A stretch of 8,658 nt of DNA from an uncultured Bacilli bacterium (GCA_934096715.1 CAKOMQ010000035.1:1-8658); one strand, 5' to 3'. Shown: positions 1 through 5,749, counted from the stretch's first letter. A program made the numbers and translations. Notes: generated by a model not told the origin, from the letters alone.

Positions 1-73
1 CCCCCCCCCCCCCCAGTAGGCTTTTTAGCATTCTGAAGGGGAATTTTATAACTTATCGGTATAAAATTTCGGG
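1..73 (-). repeat. Poly-G dispersed repeat, copy A (truncated by the window edge)
   Basis: On the plus strand this is a run of 14 C, a 29-nt variable stretch ending in GGGGAA (15-43), an AT-rich imperfect palindrome (TTTTATA and TATAAAA arms, 44-66) and the tail TTTCGGG (67-73). The same four-part layout, with the same 29-nt spacing and the same tail, is found at 8579-8647 in the same orientation. The G/C run is striking in such AT-rich DNA. The true tract length is unknown because the window begins inside it. I do not recognise a named element. On the minus strand the element lies downstream of the small-peptide locus. Confidence 0.6.
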
Positions 74-162
74 TCATAAAATTCATAAATTTTAAATATT
101 TTTATTCTCTTTTATTATCAAATTAATCATATCAAATTTGATTATGAATTGCAATAAAATAG

Positions 163-191
163 TTGATATTTTACAATTTTTTGTGTATACT
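163..191 (+). promoter_or_regulatory. Promoter of the antisense RNA
   Basis: A -35 box TTGATA (163-168) and a -10 box TATACT (186-191) are separated by 17 bp, predicting a start near 198. The -35 is identical to that of the facing peptide promoter (459-464), the -10 differs at one base, and both are followed by AATTTA and then the same 13-mer. This is the only good plus-strand promoter seen in the region. Confidence 0.7.
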
Positions 192-197
192 TAATTT

Positions 198-273
198 AGG
201 TAAGCGAGCAAGTATGTTTCGCTTATGCTAAAATTTTGCGTAAGCTATCGAGAATTAACTCGGCAGCTTTTTT
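198..273 (+). ncRNA. Candidate type I antitoxin RNA, antisense to the 3' part of the small-peptide mRNA
   Basis: A promoter at 163-191 and an intrinsic terminator at 242-273 define an RNA of roughly 76 nt on the plus strand. It overlaps the last 17 codons and the 3' untranslated region of the peptide gene on the other strand, so it is fully complementary to that part of the mRNA. Its first bases, TAAGCGAGCAAGT (201-213), are identical to the predicted first bases of the peptide mRNA. It can fold a 5' hairpin (201-207 with 219-225), an alternative hairpin (221-228 with 234-241 region) and the terminator. There is no plausible ORF in it beyond a five-codon stretch. Convergent overlap at the 3' end is the layout of the Fst, TxpA/RatA and BsrG/SR4 systems. 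The promoter and terminator are read directly; the antitoxin role is inference. Confidence 0.65.
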
Positions 274-351
274 AATTACATCAAAGTGTATATACACAAT
301 GAGTAACCAAAGAATTACTTTTAGTATATAATATTTTACAACTAATTTCAT
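223..351 (-). CDS. 42-residue hydrophobic/amphipathic membrane peptide, candidate type I toxin
   Basis: ATG at 351-349 is preceded by AAGGAGG (367-361) at a 9-nt spacing, one of the best ribosome binding sites in the window. The ORF runs 42 codons to TAA. Residues 2-21 form a hydrophobic segment (KLVVKYYILKVILWLLIVYI) long enough to cross a membrane. Residues 22-42 form a cationic amphipathic helix with repeated I/L and K/A/E/D/R. There is no signal peptidase site. A good promoter lies upstream (436-464), the leader is long and structured, and a convergent antisense RNA covers the C-terminal codons. Size, membrane character and the antisense partner fit type I toxins such as Fst or TxpA, but I see no sequence match to a named family. 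It could instead be a small regulatory membrane protein. No clear intrinsic terminator follows on the minus strand, so the 3' end is undefined. Confidence 0.7.
   Translation of the reverse strand: MKLVVKYYILKVILWLLIVYIHFDVIKKAAELILDSLRKILA
242..273 (+). terminator. Intrinsic terminator of the antisense RNA
   Basis: The stem is AAGCT plus CGAG (242-252) against CTCG plus AGCTT (259-269), with one mismatch and one wobble pair, an AATTAA loop, and a T run at 268-273. On the other strand the same bases are codons 27-37 of the small peptide. The T run supplies its adjacent Lys-Lys codons. Confidence 0.8.
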
Positions 352-429
352 ATTACCTAGCCTCCTTCCCAAAAAGTATTAACCCCCTGAAAATTTGAAA
401 AGGCATAAGCCACCACACTTGCTCGCTTA
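352..429 (-). promoter_or_regulatory. Structured 5' leader of the small-peptide mRNA
   Basis: The predicted leader is about 78 nt. It starts with TAAGCGAGCAAGT, followed by GGCTTATGCC (402-411 region), an AAATTTT block, GGGGG (383-387 region) and the ribosome binding site. The first three blocks complement the 3' end of the same RNA. The leader start also duplicates the start of the antisense RNA, so the two RNAs would compete for the same 3' target. The fold is inferred by eye, not computed. Confidence 0.55.
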
Positions 430-435
430 TAAATT

Positions 436-464
436 ATTATATCAAATAGAGTGCAATATATCAA
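436..464 (-). promoter_or_regulatory. Promoter of the small-peptide mRNA
   Basis: The minus strand reads -35 TTGATA (464-459), a 17-bp spacer and -10 TATAAT (441-436), preceded by TGA, which makes an extended -10. The start is predicted at 429-430, at the edge of the inverted repeat. A short dyad (ACAAA and TTTGT, 467-478) lies just upstream of the -35 and may be an operator, but 5-bp arms are weak evidence. Confidence 0.85.
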
Positions 465-491
465 CAACAAATGTTTGTAAATAGTTAAAGA

Positions 492-526
492 AAAAACCAA
501 GATATTCATTACTAATCTTGGTTTTT
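492..526 (-). terminator. Intrinsic terminator of miaB
   Basis: A perfect 12-bp stem (AAAAACCAAGAT at 526-515 with its complement at 503-492) has an 11-nt loop and ends in a U run. The 5' arm includes the last four sense codons of miaB, and the stop codon lies in the loop. Confidence 0.9.
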
Positions 527-1915
527 ATATATTCCATCTAAACTAAAGCTTTTAGCATCCGTAATAGTAACATCAATAATATTACCTATTTGATCTATTG
601 CATTAGATATATTTACTAACTTAAATGTATCAGTATATCCATATACCTTTTCCGGATCTTTTTCACTAATACCTAATACTAAAACTTTAACAGTTTTATT
701 TAATAATTTTTGATTATTTATGTTTGAATAATGATTAACAAGTTCATTTAATTCTTGTAATCTTTTTTCTTTAACATCCATAGGTACATCATCTTTCATA
801 CGTGCTGCTGGTGTACCAACTCTTGGTGAATAAATAAATGTATAAGCTCCATCATATTTACAAGTATTAACAACTTCCAAAGTCTCTTTAAAATCTTCTT
901 CTGTTTCATTAGGAAATCCTACTATTATATCTGTAGTAATAGAAACTCCGGGAATACGTTCTTTCATCTTATTAAATAAACTTAAATATTCTTCTTTAGT
1001 ATATCTTCTATTCATTCTTTTTAATATAGATGTACTACCAGATTGAAGGGGAAGATGAATATAAGGCATAATATTATCATACTTAGCTATTATATCTATC
1101 ATACTATCAGTAAAATTCCATGGATGACTTGTTACAAATCTAATTCTATCTATACCAGTTTTAGCAACGCATTCAAGTAAATCTGCAAAAGATTCTCCAA
1201 TATCTTTTCCATATGCATTAACATTTTGTCCTAGTAAAGTAACTTCTTTATATCCCTTATTCTTTAAATCAATTACTTCATTTATAATATCTTCTTTCTT
1301 TCTACTTCTTTCTCTACCCCTAGTATAAGGAACAATACAATAAGTACAGAATTTATCACAACCATACATAATGTTAACCCACGCTGTATATAAAGAATCT
1401 CTATTATAGTTCATTCCTTCTATTACTTCATCACTACTAGAATATACTTCTATTTCTTGTTTACCATTATGTTCCATTAATAATTTGGGTAATTCATGAA
1501 TATTATGAGTACCAATTACTATATCAACAAATTTATTCTTCTCAGTAACTAAATCAATAAAATCGGGTTGTTCACACATACATCCAGTAAGTATAACTTT
1601 AAAATCATCTCTACCTTTTTTTAAGTATTTACATTTACCTAAGAAACCTACCACTTTATCACGAGCATTCTCTCTTATAGCACACGTATTTAAAACAACA
1701 ACATTACTTTCTTCAATATTATCTGTTTTCATAAATCCTAAAGTTTCTAAATAACTAGATATTGCTTCTGAATCATGAACATTCATCTGACAGCCATAAG
1801 TTCTTAAGAAATATTTTTTACCATCAAAGACTTTTTTATAATCTTCATTTAATTCTATATATTTATTTTCATTCTTTTCTCTTTTAGCAGCTTCTTTTAA
1901 ATCTGGCTTATGCAT
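512..1915 (-). CDS. miaB: tRNA-2-methylthio-N6-dimethylallyladenosine synthase MiaB
   Basis: MiaB is a cytoplasmic radical-SAM enzyme that adds the 2-methylthio group to i6A37 of tRNAs reading UNN codons. The N-terminal UPF0004/MTTase domain carries the cluster cysteines C42 (RTYGCQMN), C78 (LNTCAIREN) and C112 (TGCMCEQP). The radical-SAM domain has CxxxCxxC at C186, C190 and C193, followed by IVPYTRGRERSR. A C-terminal TRAM domain occupies about residues 400-460. Length is normal at 467 residues, with the roughly 30-residue N-terminal extension common in Firmicutes. I start at ATG 1915-1913 because AGGAG (1929-1925) lies 9 nt upstream. The longer TTG start at 1924 directly abuts that site. 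It appears monocistronic, with its own promoter and terminator. The near-perfect motif series separates it from MtaB and RimO (which lacks the YGCQMN/TRGRERSR combination). Confidence 0.97.
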   Translation of the reverse strand: MHKPDLKEAAKREKNENKYIELNEDYKKVFDGKKYFLRTYGCQMNVHDSEAISSYLETLGFMKTDNIEESNVVVLNTCAIRENARDKVVGFLGKCKYLKKGRDDFKVILTGCMCEQPDFIDLVTEKNKFVDIVIGTHNIHELPKLLMEHNGKQEIEVYSSSDEVIEGMNYNRDSLYTAWVNIMYGCDKFCTYCIVPYTRGRERSRKKEDIINEVIDLKNKGYKEVTLLGQNVNAYGKDIGESFADLLECVAKTGIDRIRFVTSHPWNFTDSMIDIIAKYDNIMPYIHLPLQSGSTSILKRMNRRYTKEEYLSLFNKMKERIPGVSITTDIIVGFPNETEEDFKETLEVVNTCKYDGAYTFIYSPRVGTPAARMKDDVPMDVKEKRLQELNELVNHYSNINNQKLLNKTVKVLVLGISEKDPEKVYGYTDTFKLVNISNAIDQIGNIIDVTITDAKSFSLDGIYKNQD

Positions 1916-1942
1916 AATATACAACTCCTAACTACGCAATCT

Positions 1943-1971
1943 ATTTTATCATAATCAATTAATTATTGAAA
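1943..1971 (-). promoter_or_regulatory. Proximal promoter of miaB
   Basis: The minus strand has an extended -10 (TGATAAAAT, 1951-1943) with a weak -35 (TTTCAA, 1971-1966) at 17 bp. The start is predicted about 1936, giving a leader of about 20 nt. The -35 lies inside the right arm of the inverted repeat at 1967-1975. Confidence 0.6.
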
Positions 1972-2077
1972 GCGGATTTATGTATAAAATAGGAAGTTAG
2001 GGTGTGATAAGATAAATTTATTTAAAGTAGAATGAAAGATTTATTTTTAATATTTTTTTAACCAAAACCCGCTTTCA
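1967..2077 (-). repeat. Inverted repeat in the long miaB leader
   Basis: TGAAAGCGG (1967-1975) is the reverse complement of 2069-2077, extendable by one G-U pair. The sequences running inward from each arm also resemble each other (nine identical bases, then similar A/T-rich sequence). A distal promoter (2084-2111) would start RNA at about 2077, exactly at the arm. No SD-led ORF of useful length lies between the arms on either strand. It may be a structured leader or small RNA; I do not recognise a class. Confidence 0.45.
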
Positions 2078-2083
2078 TCATTC

Positions 2084-2111
2084 ATTATACTTACTAATTA
2101 ATTTATTGCAA
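2084..2111 (-). promoter_or_regulatory. Distal promoter upstream of miaB
   Basis: -10 TATAAT (2089-2084) is preceded by a 16-bp spacer and -35 TTGCAA (2111-2106). The predicted start is about 2077. It faces miaB, 160 bp ahead of its start codon, so it may give a long structured leader or a separate short RNA. Confidence 0.6.
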
Positions 2112-2154
2112 CACTTTCGACAAAAGGTTACAAAAGTTTTAAATTTACAGAAAG

Positions 2155-2189
2155 AAAAAAGCTTAAATCGACAAAATTTTAAGCCTTTT
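2155..2189 (-). terminator. Intrinsic terminator of the ATPase-HAD operon
   Basis: The stem is AAAAGGCTTAAA (2189-2178) paired with 2167-2156 (one G-U), with a 10-nt loop and a T run at 2160-2155. The first base pairs overlap the stop codon of the HAD gene. Confidence 0.85.
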
Positions 2190-2883
2190 ACATAACATCT
2201 TCTATTAAATCACTTACATTATCAACCACTTTAATGGATGCTTCCTTCAGTTCATTTATAGCATTCCTAACAGCATATCCATTAAATCCTTCAATCATTT
2301 CCATATCACTATAAGAATCTCCAATAGTATAAATATCTTTTTTATTAATATTTAGATATTCTCCTAGTTTTTTTATAGCTTCCATTTTATTAGTTCCTTT
2401 TTTAATTATTTCAACATTATTATGATTTACATAGTAAGCTTTAATATAATCACCAAATTTCTTATTTAGAATATCTACTATCTTAAAACATTCTTCACTT
2501 GTAGAATATTTACTATTTATTTTAGTAAGATTTAAATCTCTAAAATCCATTCTACTTTTATATGTTTGACAACAGAAATAACTAATAGCAGTATCTAAAT
2601 CTAAACATTCTCTAATACTTGATACAACAGAATCATCTATAATATTATTAAATAAAACATTATTATCTTTATCTAGTACAGTAGCGCCATGATTAATAAT
2701 TAAATAATCATATTCTAAATTATATGTATCTTTCTTTTTCATAAAATCTTCAAAACTACGACCAGTTGCAAAAACAAAATAATTTCCTTTATTTCTAAAG
2801 TTATCTACATATTCTTTATTTATATTAACACTTTCATCATCTTTATAAAAAGTATCATCATAATCACTTGCTATTAGTTTCAT
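2188..2883 (-). CDS. Cof-type HAD superfamily phosphatase, short form
   Basis: This is a cytoplasmic Mg2+-dependent phosphatase of the haloacid dehalogenase superfamily, Cof/YidA-like class IIB. Motif I is DYDDT (D7 nucleophile, D9 acid/base), motif II is the T of FATGR (T40), motif III is a Lys in KKGTNKMEAI (K162 or K166), and motif IV is GDSYSD (D189, D193). A C2-type cap lies between about residues 75 and 160. At 231 residues it is shorter than the usual 260-280, because the cap is small. The ATG has AAGGAG 6 nt upstream, and that site overlaps the TAA of the preceding ATPase gene, 10 bp away, so translation is probably coupled. The substrate (sugar phosphate, nucleotide or flavin phosphate) cannot be told from sequence. 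All catalytic residues are present. Confidence 0.88.
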   Translation of the reverse strand: MKLIASDYDDTFYKDDESVNINKEYVDNFRNKGNYFVFATGRSFEDFMKKKDTYNLEYDYLIINHGATVLDKDNNVLFNNIIDDSVVSSIRECLDLDTAISYFCCQTYKSRMDFRDLNLTKINSKYSTSEECFKIVDILNKKFGDYIKAYYVNHNNVEIIKKGTNKMEAIKKLGEYLNINKKDIYTIGDSYSDMEMIEGFNGYAVRNAINELKEASIKVVDNVSDLIEDVM

Positions 2884-2893
2884 CCATGTCTCC

Positions 2894-4099
2894 TTAATTA
2901 TTTAGTAGCCAATCAACTACATTTATTTTCTTTATTCCATCATAATTTGTTTCTAAATCCATATCCATTGTTAGCAATACTTTAGGATAATGATCTCCTG
3001 TTTTTTGTAAAGATTTTAATTCTCTTTCTAAAGTTTTTTCATCTCTTACTGTTAAAGCAACTTGATAATATTCTAAGCCTTCTCTATTTTCTGCCACAAA
3101 ATCTACTTCTAAATCATCGACTTTTCCTACATAAACTTTATAGCCCCTTCTTAATAATTCTAAATAAACAATATTTTCTAAAATATGTCCCATATCGCTA
3201 TCTGATTTCTTTCCTAATAAATAGCTCCTTAGTCCAGTATCCACTGCATAGTATTTATAATCTCTGGCTAATAAATTTTTACCCTTAACATCAAATCTTT
3301 CTGCTTTATATATTAGGAAACTTTCTAAAAAAGCAGTTAAATATTTTTCTACAGTATGGTTACTTGTTGACATTCCTTTACTAGTTAATGTGTCGCTTAT
3401 TTTCTTAGTAGATATTGGACTTCCAATACTATCATATAAGAATTTTATGATACTTTCTAGTAGCATTTTATCGCTAATATTATTTTTAGCCATTATGTCT
3501 TTATATACTATTGTTGTAAATATTCCTTCTAGATAAGTATCTAAATCATTTGGATTATCTTTTAATATTGGAATATTACCAGGCATTCCACCAAAGCGCA
3601 TATAATTTAAAAAATGTTCATAACGACTTATATTATTATTTTCTTGAAATACACTTAAGTAATCTTTAAAAGAAAGTGGTAACATTTTTATTTCTACATA
3701 TCTTCCAGAAAGAAGAGTTGCTAATTCGCCAGATAACAAATATGCATTTGAACCAGTTATATAAACATCAACATTATTCTTTATGTGTAAACTATCTACC
3801 GCTTTTTGAAATTTAGGAACATTTTGAACTTCATCTAAAAATACATAATATTGTTTTTTAGAATCTATTTTACTGTTAACAAAATCATATAATTCTTTAT
3901 AATCTTGAAAATCATAATCCAAATCTTCTAAATTAATTTTTATTATTTGATTATTCTCTATACCTTCTTCTTTCAAATAATTTATGTATAAATCAAATAG
4001 AGTTGATTTACCACATCTTCTTATCCCTGTAACTACTTTTATTAAATCTTTATCTTTAAATCTTTTTAATAAATCAAGATATTCTGGACGTTCTATCAT
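2894..4099 (-). CDS. AAA_14/DUF4143 family ATPase
   Basis: This is a 401-residue P-loop ATPase of the AAA_14 plus DUF4143 family. Walker A is GIRRCGKST (25-33), Walker B is YYVFLDEVQ (84-92), sensor 1 is ITGSN (114-118), and SGRYVE (132-137) supplies an arginine. A helical/winged-helix middle follows (about 215-270). The C-terminal DUF4143 part has ENIVYLELLRRGY (308-320), EVDFV (331-335) and YYQVA (344-348), which resembles the core of a PD-(D/E)xK fold with Gln in place of the final Lys. The family is common, often multi-copy in gut Firmicutes, and its function is not established. I start at ATG 4099. The GTG at 4108 is part of the ribosome binding site AGGTGAT. A near-consensus promoter lies 18 bp upstream, and it is the first gene of an operon with the HAD phosphatase. 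Confidence 0.9.
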   Translation of the reverse strand: MIERPEYLDLLKRFKDKDLIKVVTGIRRCGKSTLFDLYINYLKEEGIENNQIIKINLEDLDYDFQDYKELYDFVNSKIDSKKQYYVFLDEVQNVPKFQKAVDSLHIKNNVDVYITGSNAYLLSGELATLLSGRYVEIKMLPLSFKDYLSVFQENNNISRYEHFLNYMRFGGMPGNIPILKDNPNDLDTYLEGIFTTIVYKDIMAKNNISDKMLLESIIKFLYDSIGSPISTKKISDTLTSKGMSTSNHTVEKYLTAFLESFLIYKAERFDVKGKNLLARDYKYYAVDTGLRSYLLGKKSDSDMGHILENIVYLELLRRGYKVYVGKVDDLEVDFVAENREGLEYYQVALTVRDEKTLERELKSLQKTGDHYPKVLLTMDMDLETNYDGIKKINVVDWLLNN

Positions 4100-4116
4100 T
4101 TTAATCACCTATTCTA

Positions 4117-4145
4117 ATTATATATCGAAAGTCAACGCTTGTCAA
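4117..4145 (-). promoter_or_regulatory. Near-consensus promoter of the ATPase-HAD operon
   Basis: The minus strand has -35 TTGACA (4145-4140), a 17-bp spacer and -10 TATAAT (4122-4117), both hexamers perfect. The start is predicted about 4110, leaving only some 11 nt of leader. The -35 is the last six bases of a 15-bp inverted repeat (4140-4175), so a protein binding the dyad, or a cruciform, would block it. Confidence 0.9.
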
Positions 4146-4175
4146 GTTTTGGAAAAAAAATTCCAAAACTTGACA
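4140..4175 (-). repeat. Perfect 15-bp inverted repeat overlapping the -35, possible operator
   Basis: TGTCAAGTTTTGGAA (4140-4154) and its exact complement (4161-4175) are separated by six A. A third, imperfect copy lies at 4180-4193. The middle arm serves in two alternative hairpins: with the third copy as the serS terminator, or with the promoter-proximal copy. Confidence 0.8.
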
Positions 4176-4196
4176 TTTCTGTAAGTTTTGGAATTT
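4153..4196 (-). terminator. Intrinsic terminator of serS
   Basis: It begins three bases after the serS stop. The arm 4196-4180 pairs with 4175-4158 over 17 bp with one bulged base and a GAAA loop, then runs into eight T (4160-4153). Confidence 0.9.
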
Positions 4197-4199
4197 CAT

Positions 4200-5486
4200 C
4201 TATTTAGTTGGTTTTATTACTTCTTGTCCACCCATATATGGTCTTAATGCAACTGGAATACTTATACTTCCATCTTCATTATAATTATTTTCTACTACAG
4301 CTATTAGTCCACGTGGTGTTGCAACAACTGTGTTATTAAGTGAACAACAATACTTATTTCCTTCATCAGATTTATATCTAACACCTAATCTTCTTGATTG
4401 AGCAGTACCTAATATAGAACATGATCCTACTTCAAAATATTTCTTTTGTCTTGGACTCCATGCTTCAACATCACAAGATTTAACTTTCAAATCAGCTAAG
4501 TCTCCACTACAACATTCAAGAGTTCTAACTGGAACATCTAAACTTCTAAAGAATTCAACTGTATAAGACCACATCTTATTATACCAATCCATTCCTTCTT
4601 CTTCTTTACAAAGAACTACCATTTCTTGTTTTTCAAATTGATGAACACGGTATAATCCCCTTTCTTCTAAACCATGTGATCCACCTTCTTTTCTAAAACA
4701 TGGTGAATAAGAAGTTAAAGCTTTAGGTAACTCTTCTTCTTTTAGAAGTTGTCCTTTAAATTTACCCATCATAGAATGTTCACTAGTACCAATTAAATAT
4801 AAATCTTCTCCTTCAATTTTATACATCATTGCTTCCATTTCTGTAAATGACATAACACCAGTAACAACATCACTTCTAATCATAAATGGTGGTACACAAT
4901 AAGTAAATCCTTTATTAATCATAAAATCTCTTGCATAAGATAGCATAGCACTATGAAGACGCGCTATATCTCCCATTAAATAATAGAAACCTTCTCCACT
5001 TGTTCTTCCAGCACTTTCTTTATCCATACCCATAACACTTGAAATAATATCTGCATGATATGGTATTTCATAGTCTGGAACAATTGGCTCTCCAAATTTT
5101 TCTATTTCAACATTTTCACTGTCATCTTTGCCTACTGGTACACTTTCATCCATTATATTTGGAATAACCATCATAATATCTTTTATTTCTTTTTCTAACT
5201 CTTCTTCCTTAGATTCAAGACTACTAATTTCATCATTCATTTTAGAAATATTTTCTTTTATATTTTCAGCTTCTTCTTTTTTACCTTCACGCATCAGTAA
5301 ACCAATTTCACTACTTAACTTATTTTTTTCACTTTTTAAATTATCAGCTTTAGTTTTACTTTCACGATAAAGTATATCTTTTTCATAAACTTCATCTACT
5401 AAAGGCAACTTTTCATCTTGAAATTTTTTCTTAATATTCTCCTTTACTAATTCTCTGTTTTCTCTTATTAATTTAATATCTATCAT
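4200..5486 (-). CDS. serS: Seryl-tRNA synthetase, archaeal/eukaryotic-like variant
   Basis: This class II synthetase charges tRNA-Ser in the cytoplasm. It has 428 residues: an N-terminal coiled-coil tRNA-binding arm (about 35-105) and the catalytic core. Core motifs are GTSEH (233-237; usually TxE), motif 2 FRKEGG with LYRVHQFEKQE (264-288), and motif 3 ATPRGLIAVVEN with R392. The serine T-box upstream independently confirms the amino acid. Several segments differ from typical bacterial SerRS and resemble archaeal or eukaryotic ones: SPCFRKE, RVHQF, CDVEAWSPRQKKYFEV, and LNNTVVATPR where bacteria usually have LNGSGLAVGR. I start at ATG 5486 (MIDIKLIREN), 9 nt after GGAAAGG; the ATG at 5495 abuts that site. 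It is the only aminoacyl-tRNA synthetase here and stands alone between its T-box and terminator. Function is near certain; ancestry is less so. Confidence 0.96.
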   Translation of the reverse strand: MIDIKLIRENRELVKENIKKKFQDEKLPLVDEVYEKDILYRESKTKADNLKSEKNKLSSEIGLLMREGKKEEAENIKENISKMNDEISSLESKEEELEKEIKDIMMVIPNIMDESVPVGKDDSENVEIEKFGEPIVPDYEIPYHADIISSVMGMDKESAGRTSGEGFYYLMGDIARLHSAMLSYARDFMINKGFTYCVPPFMIRSDVVTGVMSFTEMEAMMYKIEGEDLYLIGTSEHSMMGKFKGQLLKEEELPKALTSYSPCFRKEGGSHGLEERGLYRVHQFEKQEMVVLCKEEEGMDWYNKMWSYTVEFFRSLDVPVRTLECCSGDLADLKVKSCDVEAWSPRQKKYFEVGSCSILGTAQSRRLGVRYKSDEGNKYCCSLNNTVVATPRGLIAVVENNYNEDGSISIPVALRPYMGGQEVIKPTK

Positions 5487-5507
5487 TTTTACCATCCTTT
5501 CCTAAAT

Positions 5508-5543
5508 AAAAAACCACAAAACTGCTTTGGAGCAATTCTGCGG
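5508..5543 (-). terminator. T-box leader terminator
   Basis: CCGCAGAATTGCT (5543-5531) pairs with AGCAGTTTTGTGG (5526-5514), CCAA loop, T run at 5513-5508. It ends 21 bp before the serS start codon. Confidence 0.9.
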
Positions 5544-5706
5544 TACCATCCAATATATTACTTATTTTGTTTATAACGTAACAACACGATATCTATTAAA
5601 TATTCTCCGAAAGTAGATTCACTATAATATTTAATTAGTTTCCACCAACCACTAACTCTCTTTTATAAATTTAGAATAGCTACTAATCTTTCATCAACGA
5701 TTTATA
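5508..5706 (-). promoter_or_regulatory. Serine T-box riboswitch upstream of serS
   Basis: This is a tRNA-Ser-sensing leader. Stem I shows AGTA (about 5682-5685), the distal motifs AGAGAG and GGTTGGTGG (5661-5642), and a specifier loop GAATCTAC whose codon UCU (5618-5616) is serine. The T-box bulge region is TGGATGGTACCGCAG (5552-5538). The terminator (5543-5508) pairs 13 bases on each side, with three G-U pairs, a CCAA loop and six T. Uncharged tRNA-Ser would pair with the T-box bulge and favour antitermination, raising serS when serine charging falls. The terminator's 5' side overlaps the T-box sequence, as expected of this class. Confidence 0.95.
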
Positions 5707-5711
5707 AAATA

Positions 5712-5740
5712 ATTTTAACACTTAAACATAAGAAATGCAA
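5712..5740 (-). promoter_or_regulatory. Promoter of the T-box leader and serS
   Basis: -35 TTGCAT (5740-5735), 17-bp spacer, -10 TAAAAT (5717-5712) preceded by TGT, an extended -10. The start is predicted about 5705, at the head of the T-box. It lies directly after the stop codon of the upstream ATPase gene, which has no convincing terminator of its own, so some read-through into the T-box is possible. Confidence 0.75.
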
Positions 5741-5749
5741 ATTATTTTT

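Larger units (their letters stand above)
201..429 (-). repeat. Inverted repeat bracketing the small-peptide transcript
   Basis: TAAGCGAGCAAGT (201-213) is the exact reverse complement of 417-429. Inside it, 221-228 is the exact reverse complement of 403-410, and the A/T blocks 230-237 and 390-396 are also complementary. The arms therefore match over about 37-40 nt with two short interruptions. In the minus-strand mRNA this pairs the extreme 5' leader with the stop-codon region and 3' end. The predicted transcription start (about 429-430) coincides with the outer arm. Confidence 0.8.

Noticed and set aside
1..14. C run as a pure sequencing or assembly artefact
   Set aside because: The edge position makes the length unreliable, but a second run at 8579-8588 with the same flanking architecture argues that the tract is real.
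147..182. Hairpin with T run overlapping the antisense promoter -35 (arms 155-161 and 167-173)
   Set aside because: It could be a plus-strand terminator for transcription entering from the left, but the stem is all A-T with an asymmetric bulge; chance is likely in this composition. It also gives no U run for the peptide mRNA on the minus strand.
2033..2059. Plus-strand mini-ORF beginning MKDLF, reminiscent of the start of Fst
   Set aside because: Only eight or nine codons, no ribosome binding site and no transmembrane length.
2117..2176. Direct repeat TCGACAAAA at 2117-2125 and 2168-2176
   Set aside because: Nine bases, one copy in a terminator loop; too short to support a function.
3984..4184. 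Plus-strand ORF of 66 codons
   Set aside because: It runs antisense through the ATPase gene and its promoter/terminator, has no ribosome binding site, and its composition mirrors the opposite strand.
5128..5370. Plus-strand Ser/Leu-rich ORF of 80 codons
   Set aside because: It is the antisense shadow of the serS coiled-coil arm; Lys/Glu codons read backwards give Phe/Leu/Ser.
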